Origin: Helicoverpa zea
Lineage: Eukaryota; Arthropoda; Insecta; Lepidoptera; Noctuidae
Direction: 5' to 3'
DNA: 64,000 bases
Assembly: GCF_022581195.2 (NCBI RefSeq)
Contig: NC_061473.1
Span: 3,968,001-4,032,000 of the forward strand
Position numbers and translations under genes: made by a program. The notes under the pieces are model-generated. The model saw nothing but the letters and a program-made list of their open reading frames with translations, searched no databases and had not been told where the DNA came from. Positions within the stretch are counted from its first letter, which is position 1. Each line of letters opens with the position of its first letter. This document shows positions 10,351 to 22,969 of this stretch, piece by piece.

Positions 10351-12600
10351 TACTACAAACTGGCCCAGTAGTTGGTAGACAGTTTATTTTGAAGGTAATA
10401 GTGAATCCAATAACATTGTGTTCTTGGATCTTATTGATTTACTTAACTGTTGTTAATTTCTTTGGTAGAAGTTCGTAAAAATCAATTGGACTGAAATAAC
10501 AATGATTAATTGACGGGAAATTATTATTTGAAACATGAGTTTTGTATTTTAAGTCCATTACGGGAACGGCCATTTTCTTTGAATATTTTTATTATGAAAT
10601 AGTATTAAAATATTTAGTCATGTGATCGGTTAGGCCGTTCCTACAACTGTTCGCAATCCTCATATTAAAAAGTTATAAACTAAACCTGTTTTAAGTTTGC
10701 AAATGAAACGAGAATCGTTTTTTTAAATGTGTCGAGCGCAATCACTTGTTTCTACAGTTACATTTTCTTGATTGTGTGAAATACACAGTCTAAAAAGGCA
10801 CACAAAATGAGAAATGTTTCCTTTTTGAAATTATTTGATTATAATTTGATATACATATTAAGCACAGTTATTTGGGCTAACAAGTAATATTTATGTTAAC
10901 TACGGCCAAATTATTTTTTTAAGCTTTAACTCTGTTTAATGAAATGAAGTTCATTATATACAAGCTGTTGATTTGCATCCGTGCCATAGTCAAGGACGTA
11001 ATTATGCTAATGATTCTCGACCCAAATCAACAAAAAAATCGGTACGTAATTTATATTTTTTAGTTTTTTTTCGGAATTCCGTCAATGTCATCTAGCCGTA
11101 TTTAAACTTGGCGCGTGTGTTACTGGCCTTAAAACCGTGCTGTGCCCTCACACAAACGCAAACACAAAGCATACGCAACGATTATTCATAAATTTCATTC
11201 ATAAAATTGGGTTACTTCTGAAATACTACGACATTACAATGACAAAAAAAGCAGTGCATATTAGCTATTTCCCTTCTTTTGTAATTCCAATCGATTATTT
11301 ACGTATTTTATGTCCTCCTCCTGAAGTATGGCACAAATGCAAATCAACACCTTGTATAAATAAAGTTGTAGTTATGTTGGAGTATGTTTAATCTATGATA
11401 TGATAAATGAGGTAACATCACCTTAATTGTTCCGTAAGTGTTTTCTACAACAACTTACCGAATTTCCATATTAGTTTTTTATCGCGTGTTCATTTTGGAT
11501 TGTGTTACTTTTTAGACTGTGATAAAAAAACAGTATTATAATAAATTTTCGTAATATATAAATAATGAATAAATATATAAATTCGTACGCTTGTCTATAT
11601 AAGTGTAAGTTAATGTAAAGCTACGTGTTACTATTAGTGAACTAATTATATTTTTCTATGTGAAACTTTCTACGACTTTTGAAATGGCATTAGTTGTTGT
11701 TCCTTATGAATGCATATTTTTTTTGTGTGTCAGTGAAAAATGCCTTAGGTGTTTTTTTTTAATGTTGAATCATTTTATATTTAATTTTGAATTAATGAGG
11801 CGTCGATCTTTTTTAATTCCTAAAGTCTGTAATTACAGATTGTGAAGTTGATACTTATCTAATATTATTTGTTTTTATTTAATTTTCGTTTAATATTCTC
11901 TATTAGGCTAGGTTTTCTCCAAAGCAGAGCAGACCCAAGAAATATATAAATAAACAATTAAAAGCAAAAAAAAAAAAATACAAAACTACACCTACCTAAA
12001 AAAAAATAACTTTATTACAATCGAATAAAAATAAATAGTCACAGTAAAATAAAAGGTTAACTACAAGCATTCAATTTTATTGCTTCCGAATATATTGAAT
12101 GATCGATATAATAAGTTTATGTAGGGTGTATGCGCCAATTACCTCCCGTCGGTTCAATAACGACAAATTGCCCAGCGGTAGTCTTGTTTGTCAGTACTTT
12201 ATGCTTCATTAAGCTCTTTCAATAAAAATGTTGTTAATATTTTTATCTTTCTTTACTTGATACCACTTCAGACGTCTTGAAAAGTCTGAAAACTTAGAAA
12301 AATTAATTGTATTGGAAGGTCCTTAATGTTCAAAATTACGAAAGACTTTTCAACTTCAACTTTTATAAAATAATAATATAATAAAAAATTAATTCGTTTT
12401 TAATTTGTGAAACTATCTAACACTTCTCAAGTAGATATTTAATGTAAAGAGTCTGGGCATTTTTCATTGGCACATCTAAAAATGATCTTCTAATACTTTT
12501 GTAAAACAAAAAGTGTCTTTTCGGTAATTATATGTAAATCAATGTTTTAGATAATAATTTATTTACCTATTAGTAAGTACTTAGAACTTATTTTAAAGAT

Positions 12601-12695
12601 AATCAGACACTACTTAGCATATGCATACAAAGATATATCTGTCTTTATCACACAAATCTGAAACATGCCTGATGTCATCTAAGTAATGTCTGATT
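12601..12695. mobile_element. Short inverted-repeat element (95 bp)
   Basis: Ends AATCAGACACTACTTAG (12601-12617) and CTAAGTAATGTCTGATT (12679-12695) are inverted repeats with one mismatch in 17. The interior is AT-rich without an ORF. No target duplication was resolved. Confidence 0.5.
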
Positions 12696-13624
12696 ATTTG
12701 AGTGCAACTGTCTTTTCGTTTCTAAATATTCTCCAGGAAGGAGTTTCTAAGTATTTAGATAGGAAACAAATGATTTTTGGGGTTTGTGCGAATAAAAAAA
12801 CATTATTTTCGTAAATTTTAACGCGCGGTAAATAAATATAATTGAAAGAAGACCTTAGAGAAGTATCCAAAATTGTAAACGCAGTTCACATCTATCTAAA
12901 AATAGGGCCAAAAAACATAATTCTTGAACCCCTGAAACAAATGAAAATAGACCGCCAAAGTGACTTTTAACATCCTTTTACCATCAAAGGAACCCTTTTC
13001 TTTTCCTTTAACAAAAAAAAAACATTCTTAATAAATAAACACGGTTTCCAATCTGACCTCAACCTCTAAGTATTTTCTACACCCTCTAATTAAAAAAATC
13101 TCCGGCTAAATACAAAATTGTATTTCCTTCCCTCTAATTATGTTTGCTGAAGGTTTTAAGATGACTTAATTTTCTCCCGTGTTTAATATTTCAGTGTTTC
13201 TTGTACGGTGAAATTCGAGCTATGATTCAGAATATTACGTGGAGAGTTTTTGGTGTTTTTACCCTAATTTGTTATCCTACTAAAGTTGAAGTAGGTATGT
13301 TTTGCTAATTAGGAATTTTTGTGTATGATTGGAATATAATTTTGGTTATGTCGCTTTGAATGTGGAAATTGTAATGGTGAACGGAAAGCGTCAAATATAA
13401 TATGAAAGGATAAGACACCTACGCTAAGACGTAAAGGAAATATAAATTGAACATCGTGGACCGTTTTATAAGGTTTTAGTAGGTGCTTTTTATTTTTTCC
13501 TTTATTTCAGGCAACTAGGGCCCAAATTACAAATACATATATATCATACATAAAAATACTTATAAACGAGTACATAAAATATCACTACTTTATTTTTTAT
13601 AATACAGTAGGTATAGAGGACAGA

Positions 13625-13765
13625 CGACATCAGCCTACCTCAATCTGTCAAATTTCCACAATAGATTTTCAACCTTATCACAGTAGCGAAAGGTCAATTT
13701 TCAATTAGATTTTTTTAACAGATATGGTTGGGTTGACCTGCTGCCATCTGTAATACAGTAGGTAC
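13625..13765. mobile_element. Small MITE, related to 61465-61605
   Basis: GACATCAGCCTACCTCAATCTGTCAAAT on the left is imperfectly inverted against GACCTGCTGCCATC on the right. The stretch near 61470 repeats CCAGCAGATCAACCAACCTC and CAATCTGTCAAAT, so this is a two-copy family within the window. Confidence 0.4.
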
Positions 13766-14316
13766 ATTTTTATAAAACAATTAATATTCTTCTAGATATA
13801 TTTTGGTGAAAATTCGCACAAACCCCAACATTCCCTGGAAGGGAGATCGAGCTTTAAAAGTACCTATACCTAGTAGTTGGAGCGTGCTTCACGCAGGTCT
13901 CTCCTTGTGATAACGTTAATGTGCATTTCTATTGTTATTACATCTTTGACCCCTCTTTTTGAGAACCATTTTGAAAACCTTGAGAAAATTTCGTCAATAG
14001 ATAAGCGTCAAAGTAACTGAACAAATAAAAAAATTAAAAACTTCCTAGCAATGTAAAGAGTGATAATTTTTTAACAACACAAACGCCATTTACTTAACAT
14101 CCCTAACTTAAGAAGTAGATGAATACTGTGGTACATTATGGATGATACGGTGTTGGGCAGTTTAAAAAAAATGTTTTGTTCTGCTGTACCTTGAAGCACT
14201 GAAGACTGTACCTGGTTATGATCACCCTACATAAATATGTAAAACATACGACATTATATTATACTTCAGGAGTAATATAAACCTATTGTAAGTCCTTTGC
14301 TGGACATACGGCTCCC

Positions 14317-14536
14317 CTAAAGCTGGGTATTCAATTGCGAACCGTGACTTGGGTTATTCAGTTACATTTACTAGGTTCTAGTACCCTTTCACTTTTGTCA
14401 AAAACAGACAACGTAGTCGCTGTGAGCCGCTTGTGGAGCGCTCTTTGTAAGCTTGTGAACCACACTATGTATAACATGCTACGGTTACATAATAGAACAT
14501 GCAACGGTTATGCTTTGCAAGTGAGTACCCGGCCTT
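14317..14536. mobile_element. MITE with AAGSYGGGTAYTCA-type ends
   Basis: Left end AAAGCTGGGTATTCAATTGC and the reverse complement of the right end, TAAGGCCGGGTACTCACTTGC, form imperfect inverted repeats. Internal AACCG motifs are also mirrored. About 220 bp. The open frame at 14335-14559 is chance coding across the element. Confidence 0.5.
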
Positions 14537-15050
14537 ACTATGTGCAATGTGGATACTGAAAGGCTGCTCCACCACGTCAGATATTTTGTAGGACAGATAA
14601 ATCGGGAAGATTTTATGTAGGACTTTCTAACTAGGACTTTACGACCGACATTTTTTTCTAACTAGGACTTGTGCGTTGCACTATTGCTATCAGTGTGTTC
14701 TATTTTTCTCCTACAAAAAATCGGTTATCGATTATCGGACGTGGGCAGCCTTATTTATTCCAAATGTATGTACAAGTGAGAAATGAACTACTCTTTGTAC
14801 AACTATCGTTTAGAAAGGAGGGGTCTAAAATACTTTTAAATGCACAAAATTCACTCACATAAATGTATATGAATGTGTTAAATTAGTTTATTAAATGCTA
14901 CGTAACTTTTCTATATTTCCTAGCGTGGGTGGCTGATGACTTTAGTGTTACGAAATGGAAGATTTTTTATGTATAGAAAGTGTCAACTTGATGTTTCTTG
15001 CTTCCCTAATGGGTACCTGCCACCTGTCACCGGGTTTTTAGTCACAGTGT

Positions 15051-15080
15051 AGAAAATACAGTGCAACCACTGTATTTTCT
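15051..15080. repeat. Perfect 13-bp stem hairpin
   Basis: AGAAAATACAGTG (15051-15063), a CAAC loop, then CACTGTATTTTCT (15068-15080). Too short for a typical microRNA precursor; probably a remnant of a small inverted-repeat element. Confidence 0.6.
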
Positions 15081-16794
15081 TACAATTATAAAATAAAAAG
15101 GTGGCTTATTATATAGGAGTGATGCCTGGTAACCTGTTAAAATTATATAATGATTATTTATAGAATTTCTCCTAAAAATAAAGTGTATATTCAAAGATGC
15201 CTTTCTCAAAATACATTTGAAGAACGAACAGACATTTAAAGAATAAAATTGAGTAAAATTGCGGTGAATCCGTTATCATTACTATAAACATGAGTATGTA
15301 CAGACCCCAGCTCACCAAACACTAATAGGTTTTTAAACTTTATGTCTAAGACTTAAGGTTCAATGTTGATTGAGATTAACAGATTGAAGTAGCTTGATAT
15401 GCCCTTAACACTAACATCATGAGCTACCCACGAGTTTTGTATAAATATTCTGAAAGTCTGAACATTTCTTCTGTGAACTAAATAATACGAGATGTTGTGT
15501 TTTACATTAATTCCGTGTAGCAGTAGATCACGTTGTATGCGTTCGTTCGATGTTTTTCAGTGATTTTAAACTATTTATGTGATTATCATAGTTGCGAAAT
15601 AAAATATGATAAATTGGACCTTTAGTTTTATTTTGTATAAAAAACCTTTTTATGTGATAAAAAAAATATCTTTCTGCCTGAGGCCCTCAAAGGATGACCA
15701 ACGCCTACCCAAAATATTGATTAGACCGCTTCAAAATTTACTGAAAACAAAAGACCTGTTATTAAAAAAAATGTGGATGGGCCTTTTTTCAGTAATGCAA
15801 CAAATATTTTCAGAAAAATACGTAATTAGACCAAATTTCCACAAATTGTACCTACATAGACATGAAACCACGAATCCCTATGCTATATCTATTCGGCAAT
15901 ACAGGCAAAATGATTGATGTGCAAATAATACTTTAGGTCTACACTACAACTCAAATAACAAATCCCCACAAATTAAATTGAAATCAAACCATTCCAGAGG
16001 GCAGGCTAGTAATTAAAACTTAATTAGAGCAAAGGGTCCGAACGGTATAATTACACCTGTTTTACATACGTTAGTATGTAACGTGATATGTTGCAAATAC
16101 CTTGTAATTATTATAGTCATTTTATTACGAAAAACATCTATGCGTGGCTATTCATTTATCATCATCATCATCATCGGCATTTTTTAGGTACCTACCTACT
16201 GCGAAGCGTGAAGCACAGGCTTCTTCGCAAATAAAAGGTGATTAAGCGACTATCTTGATTGGTCCAGGTTTCTTCTTCAAGATAATGTAAATAATAATGA
16301 TTCGTCATAATAATGGAGAAGAAAGTTTCTCGTATTTCGCTCTATATCGACATCGCTATCTCACACCTAAAACGCTATCATGTCTTTACTACATCCCTTC
16401 GTTTTAGGGGTGGATTCTAGATCTTCAACCTGGTATGAAAAGTTAGATAAGCCTCTTTGACACGTAATCTGGTGATCTCCTCCTATCTCCTGCGACATAG
16501 CGCACACCTAAACTACGTCGAACTTATTCATCAGAGAATAGTAAGTAAGACATAGGTAAGTACCTAAAATATAACAAACCAATTGCTTTACAAACAAAAA
16601 CAAAGCCCATCTGATTTCCATTCACATACCTTTCAAAGCGTAGGCCAAATGTAAATTAAATGTGTAACACCTGGAGGTCTGACCGACCCCTGAGTCCTGA
16701 GCGTCAATTAAATAGTAATTACAACGACCCTCTGTGTGCGTCTCAGGTTACGTACGTTTGTTTACACTAGTAGTACCTATGTACGTCCTGTCGG

Positions 16795-16910
16795 GGCTAC
16801 GGGATTGTTCGAAAGAGTTACCTCGGCCCTGGTTCATAATGGGCTTAAGAAGGAACATGATGGGTTTTAGTCAGTAAGAGTCTGACACTCTTGCGTCCCC
16901 ATGCGAAAAG
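16795..16910 (-). repeat. Dispersed repeat (CGGCCCTGGT / GTCAGACTCTTACTGAC family)
   Basis: The reverse complement shares GAGTGTCAGACTCTTACTGACT and ACCAGGGCCGAGG blocks with 24467-24620 and 42865-43055. This is a three-copy family here, probably the 3' end of a retroelement. Confidence 0.5.
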
Positions 16911-17503
16911 ATGTGGTAAGTTTGTCATTAAATTACAGTCGAGGTGATATGGACAGATTACGTACCCCTTGCTTGAATAAAAAACTATGTTAAAGTTAGT
17001 GCATTATTATGGTAAAAGAACTTTTTACGTGACTATGTGGTAAGTGACAGTTTTTAAGAAAAAATATTTAAAAACACATACATCATACGCTCTAGAAGTT
17101 ACCACTATTTATTTCGCCACCGAATTCTATAGCCATTTTTTTCACTAAAATAATTCGTTCGCTCGGTGGTGGTGCTTTTTTAAAGGAAAAGAACACCTTA
17201 CAAATTGATGTACTTAGCATTTCTGACAGCTAAATTACCCCTAAGTGAAGTTATAAAACCTATATTCAGGGGTAAGTACCCCATGGAGGGTAAGTTACGG
17301 CTAATTGTCGTGGTCACGTAAGAACGTGGGAAGCGTAGAAAGAAATACAGCGCACATTTTTGTCACTTTTTATTGTTTTTTCGCCTCCTTATCGGCGAAC
17401 ATTTTATTTATGGTGCTGTTAGTACTGAATTGATGGTTACTGGATAATTTAGAATAATGTAAGAGTTTGTATGTAGGTTCTAACAGAATTTGTACAGTCG
17501 ACT

Positions 17504-17600
17504 AAAAAACGTGGTCTGCCAGTTTGAAAAAACTTTCAAAACATGTTTGAGCTGAAAACAGTTTAGAAACTTGAAAAAAAGCAGGTAGACCACGTTTTTT
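17504..17600. mobile_element. 97-bp inverted-repeat element
   Basis: AAAAAACGTGGTCT at 17504-17517 is perfectly mirrored by AGACCACGTTTTTT at 17587-17600, with partly complementary sequence inside. No ORF. Confidence 0.5.
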
Positions 17601-17817
17601 TACAACAACTTACAATCACAACACACAATGTTGTTACTATTTCGATTCTGGATATTTTGAAGTCAAAGTATTTTCCGTAACTGCTTGCAAAGATGCTCTT
17701 CTAATTCAGGTTAGTATGCTCTAATATTCAATTAACTTACAAGTGACTCTAAGCTTAACACCCATTTTTACTAGTAGGAACATGACATCGCAAAGAATTT
17801 TCATAAAAAAAATGGTC

Positions 17818-18267
17818 ATCATCCTCCGAGCCTTTTCCCAACTATGTTGGGGTCGGCTTCCAGTCTAACCGGATTCAGCTGAGTACCAGTGCTTTACAAG
17901 AAGCGACTGCCTATCTGACCTCCTCAACCCAGTTACCCAGGCAACCCGATACCCCTTGGTTAGACTGGTGTCAGACTTACTGGTTTCTGACTACCCGTAA
18001 CGACTGTCAAGGATGTTCAATGACAACCGGGACCTACAGTTTAACGTGCCATCCGAAACACAGTCATTGGTGTCTAAGATATACTTAGAAGTACATACAA
18101 ACTTAGAAAAGTTGCATTGGTACTTGCCTGACCTGGGATCGAACCCGCGCCCTCATACTTGAGAGGTTGGTCTTTTACCCACTAGGCCACCACGACTTTT
18201 CCACTAGGCCACCACGACTTTTCCACTAGGCCACCACGACTTTTCCACTAGGCCACCACGACTTTTC
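17818..18267 (-). mobile_element. Full-length SINE with perfect 17-bp TSD
   Basis: The 5' end is at 18267 on the minus strand. The tRNA-like head (GTGGTGGCCTAGTGG A-box region and GGTTCGATCCC B-box region near 18135-18145) leads into GGTCAGGCAAGTACCAATGC, then a ~300-bp body ending CTCGGAGGATGATG. Perfect direct repeats TCATAAAAAAAATGGTC flank it at 17801-17817 and 18268-18284. Fragments of the same body lie at 4386-4688, 19798-19975, 51350-51870 and 57090-57265. Confidence 0.92.
18179..18266 (-). repeat. Four tandem 22-bp copies of the SINE head start
   Basis: The unit CCACTAGGCCACCACGACTTTT repeats exactly at 18179, 18201, 18223 and 18245. On the minus strand each unit contains the first part of the tRNA-like head with its A-box-like segment. 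Confidence 0.95.
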
Positions 18268-18544
18268 TCATAAAAAAAATGGTCTCACAAAAATAAGACT
18301 GGCAGCTCGTAAACGCGCAACATAAGTAGCGGTAATGCGATACTACAACATGTTACAGCTCTCGTGTATCAGATGTTCGGCTAATTGGATCACGTTCGAA
18401 CGCTTGACGCGGGACATGTTGTGCGTTTGTTTGACATGTCAATGTCAGGCAGATGATAGGTATGATTTTTGAGTAGAATTTAGTTTATTTTTAAGTGGGA
18501 TAGGTATAATAAAAATGGACGGTTGTGGCGGCTGTTCCCATATA

Positions 18545-18820
18545 AGGAGATCTTATAGAGGAAATAGGGAGTGCATCTGTGTCTGCGCAAATGCTTGTGC
18601 ACTATTATAATATGTCCTGCGTAGCTGGCTGATCTCCTCTCCTTATATGAGAACAGACACCGGGGCCGAAATGGGCCTTGGACGTTGTTATAAGGAGTAC
18701 AGGATATAATAATATTATAATACATACGGAAGCATTTTCGTCTTGCATAGCCCGATGGGACGGGTATTCGACACGACCGGAGAGAGATCAGGCGCAGGGC
18801 TGACATTAACGACATAATAC
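18545..18820. mobile_element. Broken, partly inverted SINE copy
   Basis: 18562-18655 matches the 3' body of the 5008-5375 SINE on the + strand (GGGAGTGCATCTGTGTCTGC, then GCAAATGCTTGTGCACT). 18735-18810 matches the middle of the same SINE on the minus strand (reverse complement CCCTGCGCCTGATCTCTCTC). The two segments are in opposite orientation, so the copy was rearranged or two copies met here. Confidence 0.7.
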
Positions 18821-19797
18821 TTGCCTATAAGTGTTCTATAGCATTTCTTTATACTTAAACTTTTATTCCTCCCACAAATTAATAACAACAACAACAAAAA
18901 AGAAGCCTCTTAAACAATCGCAGTTGGTTGACCTTTTAACTAAGTAAGTATGCCATATTTTTTTATATACTGTTTTTAGCAGGGAAAAAAAATTCTATCC
19001 GTTCACTGGTATTCTGACAGGCGTTTGTAGTGGCTGAAAAAATGTGAAACGAACAGGGTTGGCTGTCAAATTGCTTAGCTTTGTGCGGTCGACGGGTGGT
19101 ATGACGTAGTTGACTCGTTACCATGGTAACGGGCCAGTGAATACTTTAGTAGGTAGGGATAATTAATTTCATTGAGGATTGTTTCTGGGATACTTACTGA
19201 TTTAATAGGAGATTGAATGAAATAAAGGAATACGCGGAATCACTTCGTAATCGTTCATGACAATGATAACGTAATATTGCATATTTTTACATTTATAATC
19301 CGTCGTCACCCGAACCAACTAGGACAACCATAGCTCTGAGATTTTTGTCGCTTTAAATCATTATAACAACACTGTTAACCATCTACAAATATTATTTCTT
19401 TTTGAAGCTTCATTATCTCCAAATAGATATGTACGCCCACCCAATAATTAAAGAAAGACAAAGCAATAGAGTGATTCCACTTTCAAAAAAATTCACTCCA
19501 ACGCGGAAATTCAATTCACATCAAACGTAGGTAGGTATTTGTGAAATCCAAGTGAAGCCATGGCAAGCCACTAGTGTGGACATCAAAGGTATGCGCCCGC
19601 ATCGAGCGCAGCTATGCTTTTGGTACTTTCGACGTTTTCATGACGTCACCACTATGACGTTGTTAAAAGGACCAGCGTTGATTGTTTGGAGAAGTTATTA
19701 ATTGTGAGGCTGTCTTTTGTTTTTGTGGGTGAAGTGTTTGCGTGTTTCAGAAGGCATATAAAATTGGTGGGTTTCATTTAAAAGAACTTCTTCGTTC

Positions 19798-19975
19798 TTT
19801 AGCAGTCTTTACGGGTAGTCGGAAGCCAGAAAGTCCGATAACCAGTCTTATGGAGGGGTATTGGGTTGCCCGGTTAACTGGGTTGAGGAGGTCACTCACT
19901 GTAAAACACTGGTACTCAGCTGCATCCTGTTAGACTGGAAACCGATTCCGACATAATTGGGAAAAGGCTAGGCAG
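19798..19975 (+). mobile_element. SINE 3' fragment
   Basis: Matches the body of the 17818-18267 SINE in forward orientation: TTTACGGGTAGTCGGAAGCC, ACTGGGTTGAGGAGGTCA, CACTGGTACTCAGCTGCATC and a final GGGAAAAGGCTAGGCAGATG. 5'-truncated; no duplication found. Confidence 0.7.
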
Positions 19976-20639
19976 ATGATTACTCTCATGAAAATTTTTG
20001 CAGCGCATATAATAAAAAACTAATTAGCCAAAATATTGATAATTATTACCTTGACATTTCCCTAAACAATAATAATATAAAAGATAAAGTTTCCAATAAA
20101 ACTAATATATTGCATGCGTCATTTGTTATCAGGAAAGCCTTATTTAGGTCAACTGTGTGTCGAAACCTTTGCTATTGCAGTGATAATGATATCAAGCTAG
20201 TTTTTACCCGCGGCCCCCTCTACTGTACTGTATAGGTACTGTCCTTCCAAATATTTATCAAATCTAACAGGAGCGTGGGCAGAATCCCTTGTAAATTTTT
20301 TGATCTAATAGTATGAAAGGGATTTTTAGGGGGTAAACAATACTCTACTCAAACAACACAGTTCAAAGTTTGTAACAGCATAAACTTTTTCAACCAAATA
20401 AATAAACAAATTCTTTAGCTTTATAACTTCACTATAGAAATCTACAACAAGCTAGCCTTTCCACCCGGATTAGCGCATCTCCAACCACAGCCGTTTCAAA
20501 GCCGCATTTTATCCCCTCACTAGTATGATGCAACAAAAGTTGCATATTCGTGTCACGAGTCAGAGCGATTTAGTTGTGACTTGTGACCTTGTCTTTTCTT
20601 TTTTTAATGTGTGTGTGAAGAAACTGGACAGCCTTTTTT

Positions 20640-20935
20640 ATCGTCGTCGTCGTCGTCCTCGTCGTCCTCCTGCCCTTATCCCAATTTTATTTGGGGTCGG
20701 CGCAGCATGTTTTCTTCTTCCATACTCTTCTATCTGCCGTCATCTCACAAGTAACATTCTTTCTTACCATGTCTACTTTCACACAATCCATCCATCGTTT
20801 CTTTAGTCTTCCTCTTCCACTATATCCGTCCACGTTCATACTCATTACCTTCCTCACAACATGACTCTCATTCCTCCGCATCACATGCCCATACCACGAC
20901 AGCCGGTTTCCACGCAGTTTTTCTGATACCGGCGC
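20640..20935 (-). pseudogene. Non-LTR retrotransposon ORF2 C-terminal fragment
   Basis: Minus-strand frame 20687-20884 encodes 65 residues including HVVRKVMSMNVDGYSGRGRL, then KKRWMDCVKVDMVRK and a closing VWKKKTCCADPK. This basic G-R-G-R-x-K-x-R-W-x-D-C pattern is typical of the end of non-LTR reverse-transcriptase proteins. A short (GAC)n-type tail follows, seen on + as the CGTCGTC run at 20641-20670. 5'-truncated. Confidence 0.7.
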
Positions 20936-21716
20936 TACTTTAGGACCTCAAAATCAATCAAAATCAAAACTCATTTATTCAAACTTGGCTGCAAAACAAC
21001 ACTTTTCGAACGTCAAAAAAGAAATTACAAAAGACAGCCCCCAAAACGCCCACCCTTCACCACTTCCAATTTGTTTTTGCTGGGAAGAAAAAGTGGCGCA
21101 ACAAACTCCCCAGCAACACATGTCTGTCTGTAGGTTAAAAAAATTGATTTTAATATTTAGATGTCATATAAAAATAAACCGGCCAAGTGCGAGTCGGACT
21201 CGCGCACCGAGGGTTCCGTACAAATGCTGTATAGATAAAAAGTGAGTTTCGCGCCAACCGTTCAGTTTAGAACAATCATAGTTATGGTAATTTCGTGAGA
21301 GTCAAAATAGTTAATATTTTTTATTTTATAATATAACTAAAATAGTAGGCCAGTACCTTGTAAAAGTTATTTTATTGAAGTTATTTATATACAACATTTT
21401 ATAGTCATCATTCAGAAATCTGATTGAAAATAACTAATTATGTCTTAAAGGTCATGGGGCATATCTGACCCGCTTTGTAAAAAGTGGCGGACATGAATCA
21501 AAGTAGTTTTAAATCGTGGAGAATGGTATGACGTTTCTTTGAATATAAATATTTTATTAAAATTCCATGGAGACGAATGTCCAGGATCGTTTGAAAAATA
21601 TAAAAGACAAGCAGTTTCAGAGGATTGTACAGGTTGCAATGCTAGTTTTTATTGTTAAAGACATTTCATAAAGAAGGAAGGTGCCAATCCGGATGACCAG
21701 GATCTGATGAGGATCT

Positions 21717-22682
21717 GGAAACCCTGAGAAATCGAGGGCAACTCTTGAATATTGTAGGCACGCATCGAGTCATAACCAGACATGTGAGTGTATTTTTGAG
21801 GGTACTGTTAAACAGTGAAGGTTTGGAGCTGATTTGATTATGGAGACTACAGAGAGTCAAGGGAACTCCCGAACGGTATGTTGCAACTACCACGTGTTTG
21901 GGCTTATTTTATTCGTATTGGCGAAGACTTTCCACAAAGATAGGTTTGACTGCCATTGTGGGATCGACAGCTAAGATCAGATATAGTTATGGGAACTCCT
22001 TTACAATTTATAACGTAACCTTGTGTTGGAGCTTATTTTATTTTAGGTGATGAGAATTCACTACTAACTTGGGTTAAAGCAGACCGCCTGACGACTTGTA
22101 GCTGTCGAATTGTAACAACGACTTCTAGAGAGTAGGATTCGGGGCTGCTGGCTTTACGTTTCTAGAGCCTTGACAAAAGTGTAATTCTGTCCCTTTCTTT
22201 GTTTTATAAAGTCGGCATTATTTTATTTTGTAGCATTTTACAAACAAATCCAACTTCAAACATATAAAAAAGCAACAAGAAAACAAAAGCAAGAAAGAAA
22301 TTAAAAAGATGTTAGGTGCATCGGTCTAGAAGTCGGTGTCTAGAGGATGCATCTATATTTATTTAACCACCGAGATCTAGACCGATGCATTTAAACAGTT
22401 TTCTTGTTGTTTTAGAAGTTGTTTTTTTTTTGTAAAAAGTTTTTTATTTTTAACTTTTGTGAAAAGTTCTCGTCAATACGAATAATATAAGCCCAAACAC
22501 GACGTAACTAAAACATACCGAGTTCTCTCGACTTTCTCACGTCTCCATCATCAGATAAGCTCTAAACCTTCACTGTTTGATAGTATCACCAGACATACAT
22601 CTGAGAATCAAGTTTTAATCCTATGCATGCCTACAATTTCTGATAGTTGCCCTCGATTTCTCAGGATTTCCATCATCAGATC
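21717..22682. repeat. ~1-kb imperfect palindrome inside the left copy
   Basis: Arm 21717-21960 contains CCCTGAGAAATCGAGGGCAA, AACAGTGAAGGTTTGGAGCT and GTTTGGGCTTATTTTATTCG. The reverse complement of 22445-22682 contains the same three blocks in the same order. At the centre, TGCATCGGTCTAGA (22317-22330) mirrors TCTAGACCGATGCA (22376-22389). A transcript of either strand could fold into a long hairpin. Confidence 0.85.
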
Positions 22683-22969
22683 CTGACCTGATGACAATGG
22701 AAATAAACGGCGAGTATACTCTTTCACTACAAAGAAATGATTTCTCAAATCCGTCAAACTTGGTCGTTTAAATTCCCCATTGAAATGAGGAAAATATTTG
22801 ATGTTTACACTTGATTTTCTCTAGATTCCCATGGTTCACATTGATGCGACTAATGCCATAGTAAATCAGAGCCTTTATCATTATACTGTGCTATATTTCG
22901 TTCGTATCCGCCGTGGGTATGGTTTTCATACTAAGGTGCCCAATGACCTTTGAATGATTTAAAATTTTT

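Larger units (their letters stand above)
8295..12600 (+). other. RGK 3' UTR and downstream non-coding DNA
   Basis: No coding exon is supported here. Possible poly(A) signals AATAAA lie at 8715-8720, 9563-9568 and 11949-11954. The last is followed about 12 bases later by a run of 13 A, which may be a gene end or a retroposed tail. The true cleavage site cannot be chosen from sequence alone. MITE copies at 8817-9024 and about 10240-10350 fall in this stretch. Otherwise it is unremarkable AT-rich DNA. Confidence 0.4.

Noticed and set aside
15051..15080. microRNA precursor
   Set aside because: Stem of 13 bp with a 4-base loop is too short; kept only as a hairpin.
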